Part shown: positions 42,355 through 50,294 of the stretch, one piece after another
Layout of the letters: every line of letters begins with the position of its first letter
How positions within the stretch are numbered: position 1 is the stretch's first letter
Assembly (NCBI GenBank): GCA_030917865.1
Contig: JAUPTX010000004.1
Span: 1-57,130 of the forward strand
Length of the DNA: 57,130 bases
Direction of reading: 5' to 3'
DNA from: Patescibacteria group bacterium
GTDB lineage: Bacteria; Patescibacteriota; Minisyncoccia; Phycocordibacterales; CSBR16-119
The notes under the pieces: model-generated
What the model was told of the DNA's origin: nothing
Seen by the model: the letters and a program-made list of their open reading frames with translations, nothing else
Database searches by the model: none
Program-made: the position numbers and the translations under genes

Positions 42355-42780
42355 ATGAGAAAGCTCTTTTCCTTAATTTTGGTCGTTATATCAACGACCG
42401 CAAGTCTCTTCGCGCAGATGCTGCCTACTGCCGACGGTGGTGGGTATTATCTGCCGCCCGAAAATCAGGTAGAGCGACCAATCGCACCTCCTGTTGGAGT
42501 GGGTTACCTGAAGATCTCTGTTATCGATGGTGGACATATTCGGTCCATCTTTATACCGTTGGATGCTGTGGATGCTGATCATTTCGTTCTACGTCCACGT
42601 ATTGTTGGCGAATCGAGTCCTCGGCCAATGGTGGTAGAGGTGCACAGGAGGGAAGATGGATACGTTATCGATCCGCAGTATTTGCCACTGTTTCGTTACC
42701 AAGGAGGAGTCCTCCTGTTCGGTGGTAAGTTCGTGGAAGCATTCGATGTCTATCCATCACACAAGGTGTATGGTCCATAG
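42355..42780 (+). CDS. Secreted protein, unknown (orphan)
   Basis: 141 residues. The start MRKLFSLILVVISTTASLFAQ is a classic Sec signal peptide ending in AQ. The mature part is Pro- and Gly-rich at first (PTADGGGYYLPPENQVERPI), then beta-rich, with no Cys and no known motif. ATG 42355 is preferred over an upstream ATG (42307) that lies before the -10 box TGT-TATACA (hexamer 42336-42341). GC-rich codons; strong terminator. Signal peptides ending AQ are common in Bacteroidota, which hints at transfer, but this is weak evidence. Confidence 0.58.
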   Translation: MRKLFSLILVVISTTASLFAQMLPTADGGGYYLPPENQVERPIAPPVGVGYLKISVIDGGHIRSIFIPLDAVDADHFVLRPRIVGESSPRPMVVEVHRREDGYVIDPQYLPLFRYQGGVLLFGGKFVEAFDVYPSHKVYGP

Positions 42781-42797
42781 AAAGGACTCAGCACAAT

Positions 42798-42828
42798 AAA
42801 GCCCCGGGTCAAGCCCGGGGTTTTGCTT
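42798..42828 (+). terminator. Terminator of the 42355 gene
   Basis: CCCCGGG/CCCGGGG stem extended by AAAG/TTTT. The -35 box of the next promoter begins at 42827, directly at its tail. Confidence 0.85.
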
Positions 42829-42854
42829 GACAAAATATATAATTTGTGTATAAT
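42827..42854 (+). promoter_or_regulatory. Consensus sigma70 promoter
   Basis: TTGACA, 16-base spacer, TATAAT. The leader carries a GCCCT/AGGGC hairpin (42866-42870 with 42877-42881). Confidence 0.8.
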
Positions 42855-42901
42855 ATAATAGAACCGCCCTCTTACCAGGGCATAAAAACGAAAATACCGT
42901 C

Positions 42902-43288
42902 ATGAAGAAGTTCCTTTCAATTTTCACCATCACCTTCGGGTTGGTGGCAGGTGTGAACGCGCAGTCGGAAACCCGGCCCCCTGATGGGTTTGGTCTTCCG
43001 GTGCCTGGATCCTCCGCAGAAGTATCTGCATGGGAGGAGGCGTGCAAGTTCAACACGGATGGTGAGACCTGCACGGTCACCATCCGTTACACCTCGGATA
43101 CTTATCCCTTGGAGTTTATCCAGGGTGACAAAGTGCTCGATGTTGTCTACGACAAGGACGCCGAAATCGGCTTCCAGGTCGTGGAAGGTGTGGTGTATGA
43201 GAAACTGCCTGGTGGCGGCTACTCGTACGTTCTGGAGATCAAGAATCCCCGGGGGCGCACCTATATCATGAAGAGGGTGGGCGCGTAG
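42902..43288 (+). CDS. Secreted protein, unknown (orphan)
   Basis: 128 residues beginning MKKFLSIFTITFGLVAGVNAQ, a Sec signal peptide with probable cleavage after NAQ. The mature domain is about 107 residues with two Cys (CKFNTDGETC) that could form a disulfide, and a beta-rich remainder. The composition is clearly GC-rich (well above 50% by eye), the most extreme in the window. Same style of signal peptide and unit as the gene before it, but no clear sequence similarity. Confidence 0.6.
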   Translation: MKKFLSIFTITFGLVAGVNAQSETRPPDGFGLPVPGSSAEVSAWEEACKFNTDGETCTVTIRYTSDTYPLEFIQGDKVLDVVYDKDAEIGFQVVEGVVYEKLPGGGYSYVLEIKNPRGRTYIMKRVGA

Positions 43289-43304
43289 CCTACACTCTCG
43301 GAAC

Positions 43305-43342
43305 AAAAAAGCCTCGGCATATCGCCGGGGCTTTTTCCTTTT
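43305..43342. terminator. Bidirectional terminator 42902 gene / recR
   Basis: Stem AAAAAGCCTCGGC with GCCGGGGCTTTTT (one G-T pair), loop ATATC, T-rich on the plus side and A-rich on the other. Confidence 0.85.
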
Positions 43343-43942
43343 TTATCTTCTATTCTCAAAAGCTGACATAAAAGTATCTTTGTCTGAATATTCAAGCTCT
43401 GTTCCTGTTGAAAGACCTCGTCCCAAAATTGATATTTTTATATTAAAATTTTCTAAAATCTTTCGTAAATATTCTAATGTGTTTTCTCCTTGAGGGTTTA
43501 CGCTCATCGCCAGAACTATCTCTTTTATTTTATCTTTTTTCTTTTCAATAAGTCTCAAAAGTTCTGTTTCTCGTATAAATTCATTTGGTGTTTTTGAAAG
43601 GACCGGTATTGATCCGCCGAGTACAAAATATTTTCCGTCATAAACACCCATTTTTTCTATGTTCTCTAAATCAGAATCTTTTTCAACTATCATAAGTTTT
43701 GAATCGTCTCTGTTTGGGTTGCTGGCGATAGGGGATAAGTTGCCACCTCTTTCAGTATAAAAAAATTGAAAACTTTCTTCACAAAGTCTTATATTTTTCT
43801 TTATATTTAAAATTGCATCCGATAAATCTTTCGTATATCCAGAATTTTTGCGTAACAAAAAATAAACAAATCTTTTTGCTTGTCTTTTTCCTACGCCAGG
43901 GAATTTCTCAAATAGTTCTGATAATTTATCAATGCTGTTCAT
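43343..43942 (-). CDS. recR: Recombination mediator RecR, zinc-finger cysteines lost
   Basis: 199 residues: helix-hairpin-helix FEKFPGVGKRQAKRFVYFLL, degenerate finger region, Toprim domain (KLMIVEKDSDLENIEKMG; IVLAMSVNPQGENTLEYL) and C-terminal Walker-like ISILGRGLSTGTELEYSD. The canonical C4 finger is reduced: RLCEESFQFFYTERGGNLSP keeps one Cys and the other three are gone. RecR loads RecA with RecO/RecF. The gene lies 3 bases after dnaB on the same strand. Confidence 0.9.
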   Translation of the reverse strand: MNSIDKLSELFEKFPGVGKRQAKRFVYFLLRKNSGYTKDLSDAILNIKKNIRLCEESFQFFYTERGGNLSPIASNPNRDDSKLMIVEKDSDLENIEKMGVYDGKYFVLGGSIPVLSKTPNEFIRETELLRLIEKKKDKIKEIVLAMSVNPQGENTLEYLRKILENFNIKISILGRGLSTGTELEYSDKDTFMSAFENRR

Positions 43943-43945
43943 GTT

Positions 43946-45343
43946 TTAAAAATCGTTAAAAGCCTCGTTTGCTCCAGTTTGTGTTGCTGCCACATATCCT
44001 TCCATGTGTTTTTCTATTGGTAGGAAAGTCGAGTTTTTCTCATCGAAATAAAGATCTGCTTTTCCGAGCGGACCGTTTCTGTGCTTTTCAACCAAAACCT
44101 CTGTCATACCAGTACTTTCGTTGTCTGATCTTGTTCCAACTTTGTCTTCTCGGTGGATAAACATAACAACGTCGGCGTCTTGTTCGATAGAACCAGAGTC
44201 TCGAAGGTCAGAAAGTCTGGGTTTCCCTCCACGTGATTCCACTGCTCGGGATAGCTGTGAAAGCGCTAGAACAGGAACATCGAGCTCTCTTGCCAGACCT
44301 TTTAACGATCTAGAGATTTCAGTCACTTGGTTAACCATAGAATCGTGGTTTTTACTTGTCATCATTAGTTGTAGGTAGTCAACCACGATTAAATCAAGGC
44401 CATGTTCGCTTTTCATTCTTCTGGCAACAGATTTCATTTTCATTATAGAGTTTCCAGCTTGATCGTCTATAAATATTTTTGATTTAGACAAAACATTTAA
44501 GGCTTCTTGTAGGGCGGTGAAGTCTTCTTCTGCAGAAAGTTTACCTGTTCTTAGCTTCCAAGCGTTTACTTTTGATTGTGCGGCAAGCATTCTTTGGGTT
44601 AGCTGATTAGCGCTCATTTCCAAAGAGAATATAGCAACAGATGCATTGAATTTTGTCGCAGCGTTTCTTGCTATATCTAGAGCAAGAGTTGTTTTACCGA
44701 TAGATGGACGAGCCGCGAGGATTATGAGGTCTGATCTTTGAAGTCCGGCTAAAATATTATCAAGAGAAGGGTATCCAGTTGGAACACCACGCATGCCTTC
44801 TTTGTTTTCTTGCAGTTTTTCAATTTCTTCCCATGTTTCGTGAAGAGACTGTTTTATGCTTACGAATTTTTGATTTCCAGAAGTGTTTGTCACCGCAAAA
44901 ACTTTCTTTTCTACAGAGTCTAGGATGTCTTCAACCTCTTCGCTTGTTTCAGCAAAAGCGGTTTCCGCCATATATTCACCGGCCTCAATTAATTTTCTTA
45001 GAACGTGTTTTTTGTGAACTATACCTGCGTAGTATTTTACGTTTGTAGAAGCTGGAACCGATCCAGTCAGTTCTGCGATATAGTTTCTTCCTCCGACGGC
45101 CTCAAGTTGATTCTTTTCTTTTAGGAGTGTTGTTACAGATAAAATGTCGATTGGTTCATTTTTGCTAAACAAATCGATCATTGTTTTAAATATTATTCTG
45201 TGTTTTTCTGCATAAAAAGATTCCGCAAAAACAACATCTATTATTTCATTTAATGCTTCAGGGCGAAGCATTATAGAACCAAGAACAGCTTTTTCTGATT
45301 CAATACTATTTGGAGGTATTCTCATGTTTTTAGTCTTTTCCAT
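43946..45343 (-). CDS. dnaB: Replicative DNA helicase DnaB
   Basis: 465 residues: N-terminal helical domain (IPPNSIESEKAVLGSIML), linker and RecA-like domain with Walker A AARPSIGKTTLA, SLEMSANQLTQRM, Walker B LDLIVVDYLQLM, and EISRSLKGLARELDVPVLALSQLSR. The C-terminal DADVVMFIHRE and EVLVEKHRNGPLG confirm it. No intein. TGT-TAAAAT ends 10 bases before the ATG. recR follows and is probably co-transcribed. Confidence 0.97.
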   Translation of the reverse strand: MEKTKNMRIPPNSIESEKAVLGSIMLRPEALNEIIDVVFAESFYAEKHRIIFKTMIDLFSKNEPIDILSVTTLLKEKNQLEAVGGRNYIAELTGSVPASTNVKYYAGIVHKKHVLRKLIEAGEYMAETAFAETSEEVEDILDSVEKKVFAVTNTSGNQKFVSIKQSLHETWEEIEKLQENKEGMRGVPTGYPSLDNILAGLQRSDLIILAARPSIGKTTLALDIARNAATKFNASVAIFSLEMSANQLTQRMLAAQSKVNAWKLRTGKLSAEEDFTALQEALNVLSKSKIFIDDQAGNSIMKMKSVARRMKSEHGLDLIVVDYLQLMMTSKNHDSMVNQVTEISRSLKGLARELDVPVLALSQLSRAVESRGGKPRLSDLRDSGSIEQDADVVMFIHREDKVGTRSDNESTGMTEVLVEKHRNGPLGKADLYFDEKNSTFLPIEKHMEGYVAATQTGANEAFNDF

Positions 45344-45416
45344 AGGTATGATGATTTTAACATATTTGTTTAAAATGGGGCGTTCGTGTGGAAAGAGTGG
45401 AAAAGGCTAAATAGTT

Positions 45417-45444
45417 TTGACAAATTTAAATTTCGTTATATAGT
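45417..45444 (+). promoter_or_regulatory. Sigma70 promoter of the 45489 gene
   Basis: TTGACA, 16-base spacer, TATAGT. The leader of about 37 bases is A/C-rich (AAACCACCAAAACCAAG). Confidence 0.75.
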
Positions 45445-45488
45445 TTAAGTTGGATTAGAACAAATTAAACCACCAAAACCAAGAAATC

Positions 45489-45878
45489 ATGAGTAAAAAG
45501 ACAACCTTTCGCTCAATGGTCGCTAATGTGACACTCTCTCAATCTATGCATGGAGAAGAGGACGTCAAGTTTCCTGCGGACACTGATTCGGAAGACTCCC
45601 AAGAAGTTGAAGGGGGTGATGACGAAGGTGAAGACCTTGACCCTGTGTCAAAAGAGGTCGGACAGATCTTTGATGAGTGTGGGTTAAAAGCCTTACACTC
45701 AATTGTCTCGCGCTCTGAAATGGAAATGGCTGAACGCAGACCGCTATCTGGAGCTTACGATGATGAGTCTCCTTCTCCCAAGCCCGTAAAAAAGCATGTG
45801 CGCAATGTTCTCGGTGTGAAAGGCAAGAATGCCGGGATATCACTGCTTCCATTTCCACACAGGCCGCACGGTAAATAA
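45489..45878 (+). CDS. Acidic hypothetical protein (orphan)
   Basis: 129 residues. Residues about 23-52 are very acidic (EDVKFPADTDSEDSQEVEGG, then a run of Asp/Glu/Gly), followed by a short helical segment (VGQIFDECGLKALHSIVS) and a basic, Pro-rich end (PSPKPVKKHVRN). Mostly disordered by eye. No signal peptide or membrane segment. GC-richer codons than dnaB and trpS. Function unknown. Confidence 0.55.
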   Translation: MSKKTTFRSMVANVTLSQSMHGEEDVKFPADTDSEDSQEVEGGDDEGEDLDPVSKEVGQIFDECGLKALHSIVSRSEMEMAERRPLSGAYDDESPSPKPVKKHVRNVLGVKGKNAGISLLPFPHRPHGK

Positions 45879-45891
45879 GTCCGAATAGGGC

Positions 45892-45936
45892 AAAAGGGGT
45901 CGAGCATGACAATGGCTCGACCCCTTTTAATTTTTA
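45892..45936 (+). terminator. Terminator of the 45489 gene
   Basis: Perfect 14-bp stem AAAAGGGGTCGAGC/GCTCGACCCCTTTT followed by AATTTTT. Confidence 0.88.
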
Positions 45937-45962
45937 GGTAAAGTTTGATAAAATGTTTTTAT

Positions 45963-46940
45963 ATGTCAAAACAAATTTTAGTCTCTGGGATTAAGCCAAC
46001 AGGAGATTTACATCTAGGTAATTATTTTGGTGCAATAAAACAGTTTGTTGAAATGCAAAAAAACAAAGGTTTTGATTCTTTTGTTTTTTTAGCTGATTAT
46101 CATGCTCTTAATTCGGTTCAGAATAGGGAAGAGATGAAAAAACTTTCTTTTGATTTAATTTGTGCTTATATTGCCTGTGGACTTGATCCTAAAAAAATAG
46201 TTTTATACAGACAATCTCAAATACCAGAGCACGCGGAGTTAACTTGGATTTTTAATACTTTGGTTACAATGCCTTGGCTTATGCGTGCTCATGCATTTAA
46301 AGATGCCGAAGCAAAAGATAAAGATATAAATATTGGAACTTTTGATTATCCAGTCTTAATGGCGGCAGATATTTTGATGTACAACGCAGACGTTGTCCCG
46401 GTTGGGAAAGACCAAATTCAGCACATAGAAATGGCGCGTGAAATTGCTAGAAAATTCAATCAAACTTTCGGCGAGGTATTTAAAGAACCAAAAGAAATAG
46501 TTAAAGAAGAAGTCGCGACAGTTCTAGGAATCGACGGACAAAAGATGAGTAAAAGTTATAAAAATGTTATTCCTCTTTTTGGATCTGAAGAAGATGTTAA
46601 AAAAGCTGTGATGGGAATAGTGACAGACTCAAAAGGTAAAGATGACGCGAAAAATCCAGAAGAAGTTGTAGTATATCAAATCTATAAACTTTTAGCTGAT
46701 GAGGCAGAAAGAAAGGTAATGGAAGAAGGTTTGAGAAATGGTGGACTTGGTTATGGTGAAGCTAAACAAATTTTGTTAAATAAAGTCCTTGCATATTTTG
46801 GAGCGATGAAAAAGAAATATGATGAGCTGCAGAAAAAGCCGAAAAAAATTTATGCGATTTTAGAAAAAGGCGAAAAGAAGGCACGAAAAATCGCTCAAAA
46901 GAAAATGCTCGAAGTTAAAAAATTAGTAGGTTTGATTTAG
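45963..46940 (+). CDS. trpS: Tryptophanyl-tRNA synthetase
   Basis: 325 residues, class I. SGIKPTGDLHLGNYFGAIKQ (the HIGH-type motif) is at the N-terminus and GIDGQKMSKSYKNVIPLF is the KMSKS loop. AEHAELTWIFN-type and PVGKDQIQHIEMAREIA segments are also typical. ATG 45963 is used: TGA-TAAAAT lies 8 bases upstream, so an earlier in-frame TTG is unlikely. DUF305 gene follows after 10 bases. Confidence 0.96.
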   Translation: MSKQILVSGIKPTGDLHLGNYFGAIKQFVEMQKNKGFDSFVFLADYHALNSVQNREEMKKLSFDLICAYIACGLDPKKIVLYRQSQIPEHAELTWIFNTLVTMPWLMRAHAFKDAEAKDKDINIGTFDYPVLMAADILMYNADVVPVGKDQIQHIEMAREIARKFNQTFGEVFKEPKEIVKEEVATVLGIDGQKMSKSYKNVIPLFGSEEDVKKAVMGIVTDSKGKDDAKNPEEVVVYQIYKLLADEAERKVMEEGLRNGGLGYGEAKQILLNKVLAYFGAMKKKYDELQKKPKKIYAILEKGEKKARKIAQKKMLEVKKLVGLI

Positions 46941-46950
46941 TTAAAAAATA

Positions 46951-47550
46951 ATGGATATAAAATATATAAGATTTATAGTTTTTGTTTTGGTGATTGTTGC
47001 TCTAGTTTTTGTCTTAAACAAAAAAACGGTCTCAAATGAAAAAGTTGGACACCATGTTATGAGTGATGGAACCGTTATGAAAAATGGTGATACTCATATG
47101 CATGGCTCTATGATGGTTTCAAATGATCAAGAGTTTTTGGCAGGGATGATACCGCACCACGAAGAAGCAGTGTTGACAGCAAAGATCGTTTTGGAGAAGG
47201 GTGGAACTTTTCCAGAAATCAAAACTCTAGCTGAAAATATAATAGTTGCCCAAGAAAAAGAAATAGAAGATATGAAATCTTGGTATAAAGAAATAACAGG
47301 AGATGAATATAAAGATTCTGGAAACTACGATCCAATGATGAGAGATTTATCAAATCTTTCTAAAGAAGAATTAGACAAAACTTTTTTGGAAGATATGGTT
47401 GTTCACCATATGGGAGCTATCATGATGGCAGAGCAAGCTCTTGATTTTAGTGAAAATGAAAATATAAAAAATTTAAGCAGGGAAATAGTGAAATCTCAAT
47501 CAGAAGAAATAAAAGAAATGAGAAATTATTTAATAAGTAAATTTAAATAA
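46951..47550 (+). CDS. DUF305 family protein, His/Met-rich, membrane-anchored
   Basis: 199 residues. One N-terminal transmembrane anchor (about 6-22), a Met/His-rich linker (VGHHVMSDGTVMKNGDTHMHG) and a ferritin-like four-helix DUF305 domain with the two hallmark pairs MIPHHEEAV and MVVHHMGAIMMAEQA. DUF305 proteins are often found with copper or silver resistance genes, so periplasmic metal binding is likely. Co-transcribed with trpS by spacing. Confidence 0.85.
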   Translation: MDIKYIRFIVFVLVIVALVFVLNKKTVSNEKVGHHVMSDGTVMKNGDTHMHGSMMVSNDQEFLAGMIPHHEEAVLTAKIVLEKGGTFPEIKTLAENIIVAQEKEIEDMKSWYKEITGDEYKDSGNYDPMMRDLSNLSKEELDKTFLEDMVVHHMGAIMMAEQALDFSENENIKNLSREIVKSQSEEIKEMRNYLISKFK

Positions 47551-47551
47551 A

Positions 47552-47580
47552 CAAAAACCGCCCTGATAGGCGGTTTTTTG
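47552..47580. terminator. Bidirectional terminator DUF305 / YceI
   Basis: Stem CAAAAACCGCC/GGCGGTTTTTTG, loop CTGATA, between convergent genes. Confidence 0.88.
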
Positions 47581-47584
47581 TTTA

Positions 47585-48250
47585 TTATGGTCTTGCAACC
47601 AGTGTGAATTCTAGAGTGAAAATATCTTTTATAACATTGTCACCCAAGTTGTCAAAAAAGCTTTCTGATCCAAATCTTACGTTCCATTTTGATCGGTCAA
47701 CTTCTGCAACTCCTGCCAAAATTACATTTCCACTATCTGTTTTAACATCTGCATTAACTGAAAGTTCGTTTGTCTGACCTTTTAGAGTTAATTCTCCATT
47801 TAGTATATATTTATCTCCAGATTTTTCTACAGATTTTACAATGTATTTTGCTTCAGGGTATGTTTCCGTTTCAAAAAAATCTGCTGATTTTAAGTGTCTT
47901 GTTAAACCGTCTTGTCCGTCACCTTTTCCTGTTGTAATCGCCGCTAGAGAGTTCATATCGAAAACGATTTCTCCTCCTGACACTTTTCCAGATTCCATAT
48001 TTATAAATCCAGATTTAATATCTATCTTACCAGTGTCAAAATAATCAACTATGATTTTTTTGCCTCCGATCCATTTTATGTTGGCATCTTCTTTATTGAA
48101 AACAAATGTTCCTGATAAGTCTTTTGAAGGCTCTTCTCCTTTTATTTCTGGCGTTGATATGGTTATATCTCCAGACTGTTTGTTTTTACTAAAGTAAAAA
48201 ACTCCTAAAACTATAATTCCTAAAATTAAAATCGGTAATAATGCTTTCAT
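47585..48250 (-). CDS. YceI-like lipocalin-fold protein, membrane-anchored
   Basis: About 221 residues from ATG 48250 (MKALLPILILGIIVLGVFYF). One N-terminal transmembrane helix, then a YceI domain: ANIKWIGGKKIIVDYFDTGKID, EIVFDMNSLAAI, LTRHLKSADFFETETYPEAKYIVKSV, GELTLKGQTNELSVNADV and VDRSKWNVRFGSESFF. YceI proteins bind polyisoprenoids in a hydrophobic pocket, a possible link to the prenyl chemistry at the start of the window. A TGT-TAAAAT -10 lies about 40 bases upstream on the minus strand. Confidence 0.9.
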   Translation of the reverse strand: MKALLPILILGIIVLGVFYFSKNKQSGDITISTPEIKGEEPSKDLSGTFVFNKEDANIKWIGGKKIIVDYFDTGKIDIKSGFINMESGKVSGGEIVFDMNSLAAITTGKGDGQDGLTRHLKSADFFETETYPEAKYIVKSVEKSGDKYILNGELTLKGQTNELSVNADVKTDSGNVILAGVAEVDRSKWNVRFGSESFFDNLGDNVIKDIFTLEFTLVARP

Positions 48251-48325
48251 TGTTTTTAAATTATTAATAATTAATCCCATATCTGGAATTTTAACACATA
48301 TTTTTTGGTGCTATAATATATCTGT

Positions 48326-48538
48326 ATGAAAAAAATAAATTTAGGTTATTTTGTTAGAAATCTGTCAATAGTTGTTGGACTCGTTTTAATCTGGCGAGGT
48401 GTTTGGTATATACTCGACTACATCGACGTGGCGTTTTTAGGTGGAAGTCATACATTTTCTGCTTTAGGTGGGATAATTTTAGGACTTATAATACTTTACG
48501 CACCAGACGGAGATTTGAAAGAGATCAGTAAATTATAG
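48326..48538 (+). CDS. Small two-helix membrane protein, unknown
   Basis: 70 residues with transmembrane segments at about 13-32 and 43-60. TGC-TATAAT ends 8 bases before the ATG. It is 3 bases upstream of a DUF1905-like gene and probably co-transcribed. No family recognised. Confidence 0.65.
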   Translation: MKKINLGYFVRNLSIVVGLVLIWRGVWYILDYIDVAFLGGSHTFSALGGIILGLIILYAPDGDLKEISKL

Positions 48539-48541
48539 AAA

Positions 48542-48829
48542 ATGAAAAAATTTAGTTTTTCCGGAAAAGTCTTTGTTTGGCCAGGAGGTTTAGGCTGGTA
48601 TTTTGTTTACTTGCCGAAAGATTTAGTGGAAAAAATAAAAAAAAATTCTAGTGTTCACGGCGCCGGCTTTGTTAAAATTAAAGCAACTGTTGGCAAAACA
48701 GATTGGCAGACGTCACTTTTTCCTTTCAAGAGAGAAAATACCTTTCTTATTTGTATTAAAAAGTCAGTTCGAGAGAAAGAAGATGTTTTTCCTGGAGAAG
48801 AAATAAAAGTGTCTTTTTCTTTGATTTAA
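48542..48829 (+). CDS. DUF1905-like protein
   Basis: 95 residues with FSGKVFVWPGGLGWYFVYLPK, KIKATVGKTDWQTSLFPFK, CIKKSVREKEDVFPGEEIKVSF. This order (a beta-barrel with a GWYFVxLP motif and a late KxxVRxxxxxxxGD/E motif) matches DUF1905. Function of the family is unknown. Confidence 0.75.
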   Translation: MKKFSFSGKVFVWPGGLGWYFVYLPKDLVEKIKKNSSVHGAGFVKIKATVGKTDWQTSLFPFKRENTFLICIKKSVREKEDVFPGEEIKVSFSLI

Positions 48830-48838
48830 TTTTATCTA

Positions 48839-48867
48839 TTGCAATTTATAACATTCTGTGTTATTAT
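48839..48867 (+). promoter_or_regulatory. Promoter of the DEAD-box helicase gene
   Basis: TTGCAA, 17-base spacer ending TGT, TATTAT. Predicted start near 48875, giving a leader of about 106 bases. Confidence 0.6.
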
Positions 48868-48905
48868 ACTAAAACAATCAAATATTGTTCTGTAGATTTC
48901 CGAAA

Positions 48906-48970
48906 GTTATAAAATTTCGATGTTCTATGTGCAATCGAGATTTTATAATTTAAAGCCAGATTTACTGGCT
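48906..48970 (+). promoter_or_regulatory. Structured 5' UTR of the DEAD-box helicase
   Basis: Hairpin 1 is a 16-bp stem (48906-48921 with 48934-48949; 14 Watson-Crick and 2 G-T pairs, loop of 12). Hairpin 2 is AGCCAG/CTGGCT (48954-48959 with 48965-48970, loop ATTTA), ending 10 bases before the ATG. Long structured leaders are known for cold-shock DEAD-box helicases; the same control here is inference. Confidence 0.6.
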
Positions 48971-48980
48971 AGTTAACAAT

Positions 48981-50222
48981 ATGGACAATAAAAAATCTAA
49001 TAATAGATCTTTTAGTAAATCAAAAAGATTTTCAAAAGATAAACCAAAGGGAGGATTTAAAAAATTTGGAGGAGGTGGAAGAAGAGGGGCTTCTTCTAAC
49101 AAAAGACGAGGACCAAGAAAAAGTACAGCAGATGTGTCGAGATTCGTTAAGAAAGCGACACCTTCTGTAGAAGAAAAGGCCTTACCCATAAAGCATCTTT
49201 TTTCTGATTTTAATTTTTCAGAAGATTTACAAAAAAACTTAGAAAGTAAAAAATTCGTAACACCAACTCATATTCAAGACGAGTCCATTCCTTTCATTAT
49301 CGACGGAAGAGATATCGTGGGTCTTGCAAATACTGGTACTGGAAAAACTGGTGCATTTCTTTTACCTTTAATAGATAAAGTTTTCAAAGACAAAAAACAA
49401 AAAGTTTTAATTCTTGCACCTACAAGAGAACTTGCTATGCAAATAGACAAAGAATTTAGAGCTTTTTCTTATGGGATGAGAATATATTCTGCTATGTGTG
49501 TTGGAGGTATGCCAATCTGGAAACAAATAAATGACCTTGCTAGAAATCCTAATTTCATAATCGGAACTCCAGGAAGAATTAAAGATTTAAGCGAAAGAGG
49601 AAAAATAAATTATGGAGCAATAAACAATATTGTTCTAGATGAAGTGGATCACATGTTAGATATGGGCTTCGTTGAGCCAATAACAGAGATTTTAAATAAT
49701 CTTAAAAAAGAGAGACAGTCTTTGTTTTTCTCCGCAACAATGCCAGAAAATATTAAAAAACTAATAAGTAAATTCACAGAAAATCCTGTTATTGTAGAAG
49801 TTGCTTCAAAAAACAATATAAACAATATTGATCAAGATATTATCAAGGTTACAGAAAGTGAAAACAAATTCCCAAGACTAGTTGAGCTTTTAAAAGAGCC
49901 GGGTTTCGATAAAGTTATAATTTTCATTGAAACAAAAAGAGGTGCCGACAAACTTTCTAGCGATTTGTTTAAAGAAGGATTTTTGGTTGACTCTATTCAC
50001 GGAGACAAAAGACAAGGTCAAAGAAAAAGAGCAATCGATTCTTTTGATAGAAATAAAATAAAAGTTCTTGTTGCTACAGATGTGGCTGCTAGAGGTCTTG
50101 ATATTGATGGTATTACTCACGTTATAAACTACACAGTGCCTGGAACAAACGAAGACTATACTCACAGAATAGGAAGAACAGGACGAGGTGGTAAAAAGGG
50201 GGTTGCTCTGACATTCGTTTAA
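48981..50222 (+). CDS. DEAD-box RNA helicase with basic RG/K-rich N-terminus
   Basis: 413 residues. About 70 N-terminal residues are basic and Gly/Arg/Ser-rich (KKFGGGGRRGASSNKRRG), then the helicase core: Q motif FVTPTHIQDESIPFIIDGRDIVGLANTGTGKTG (motif I), APTRELAMQ, GTPGR, motif II as VLDEVDHML (DEVD rather than DEAD), FFSATMP, VIIFIETKRGADKL, ATDVAARGLDIDGI and HRIGRTGRGG. It likely unwinds structured mRNA or assists ribosome assembly. No C-terminal extension: the basic region is at the front instead. Confidence 0.94.
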   Translation: MDNKKSNNRSFSKSKRFSKDKPKGGFKKFGGGGRRGASSNKRRGPRKSTADVSRFVKKATPSVEEKALPIKHLFSDFNFSEDLQKNLESKKFVTPTHIQDESIPFIIDGRDIVGLANTGTGKTGAFLLPLIDKVFKDKKQKVLILAPTRELAMQIDKEFRAFSYGMRIYSAMCVGGMPIWKQINDLARNPNFIIGTPGRIKDLSERGKINYGAINNIVLDEVDHMLDMGFVEPITEILNNLKKERQSLFFSATMPENIKKLISKFTENPVIVEVASKNNINNIDQDIIKVTESENKFPRLVELLKEPGFDKVIIFIETKRGADKLSSDLFKEGFLVDSIHGDKRQGQRKRAIDSFDRNKIKVLVATDVAARGLDIDGITHVINYTVPGTNEDYTHRIGRTGRGGKKGVALTFV

Positions 50223-50236
50223 TACTTTTTAGATGT

Positions 50237-50265
50237 TTGACATATAAATATAATCGTGTTATATT
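50237..50265 (+). promoter_or_regulatory. Consensus sigma70 promoter
   Basis: TTGACA, 17-base spacer ending TGT, TATATT. Shares TATATTACAGAC with the promoter at 31848-31876. Confidence 0.85.
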
Positions 50266-50294
50266 ACAGACAAACCAAACCGACCTTTAGAGAG

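Noticed and set aside
42303-42578. Alternative ORF overlapping the secreted protein gene
   Set aside because: It is the +1 shadow of the 42355 gene, which has a clear signal peptide and correct terminator distance.
42917-43306. Minus-strand ORF opposite the 42902 gene
   Set aside because: Antisense shadow of a GC-rich gene; no promoter, and it would run through the shared terminator.
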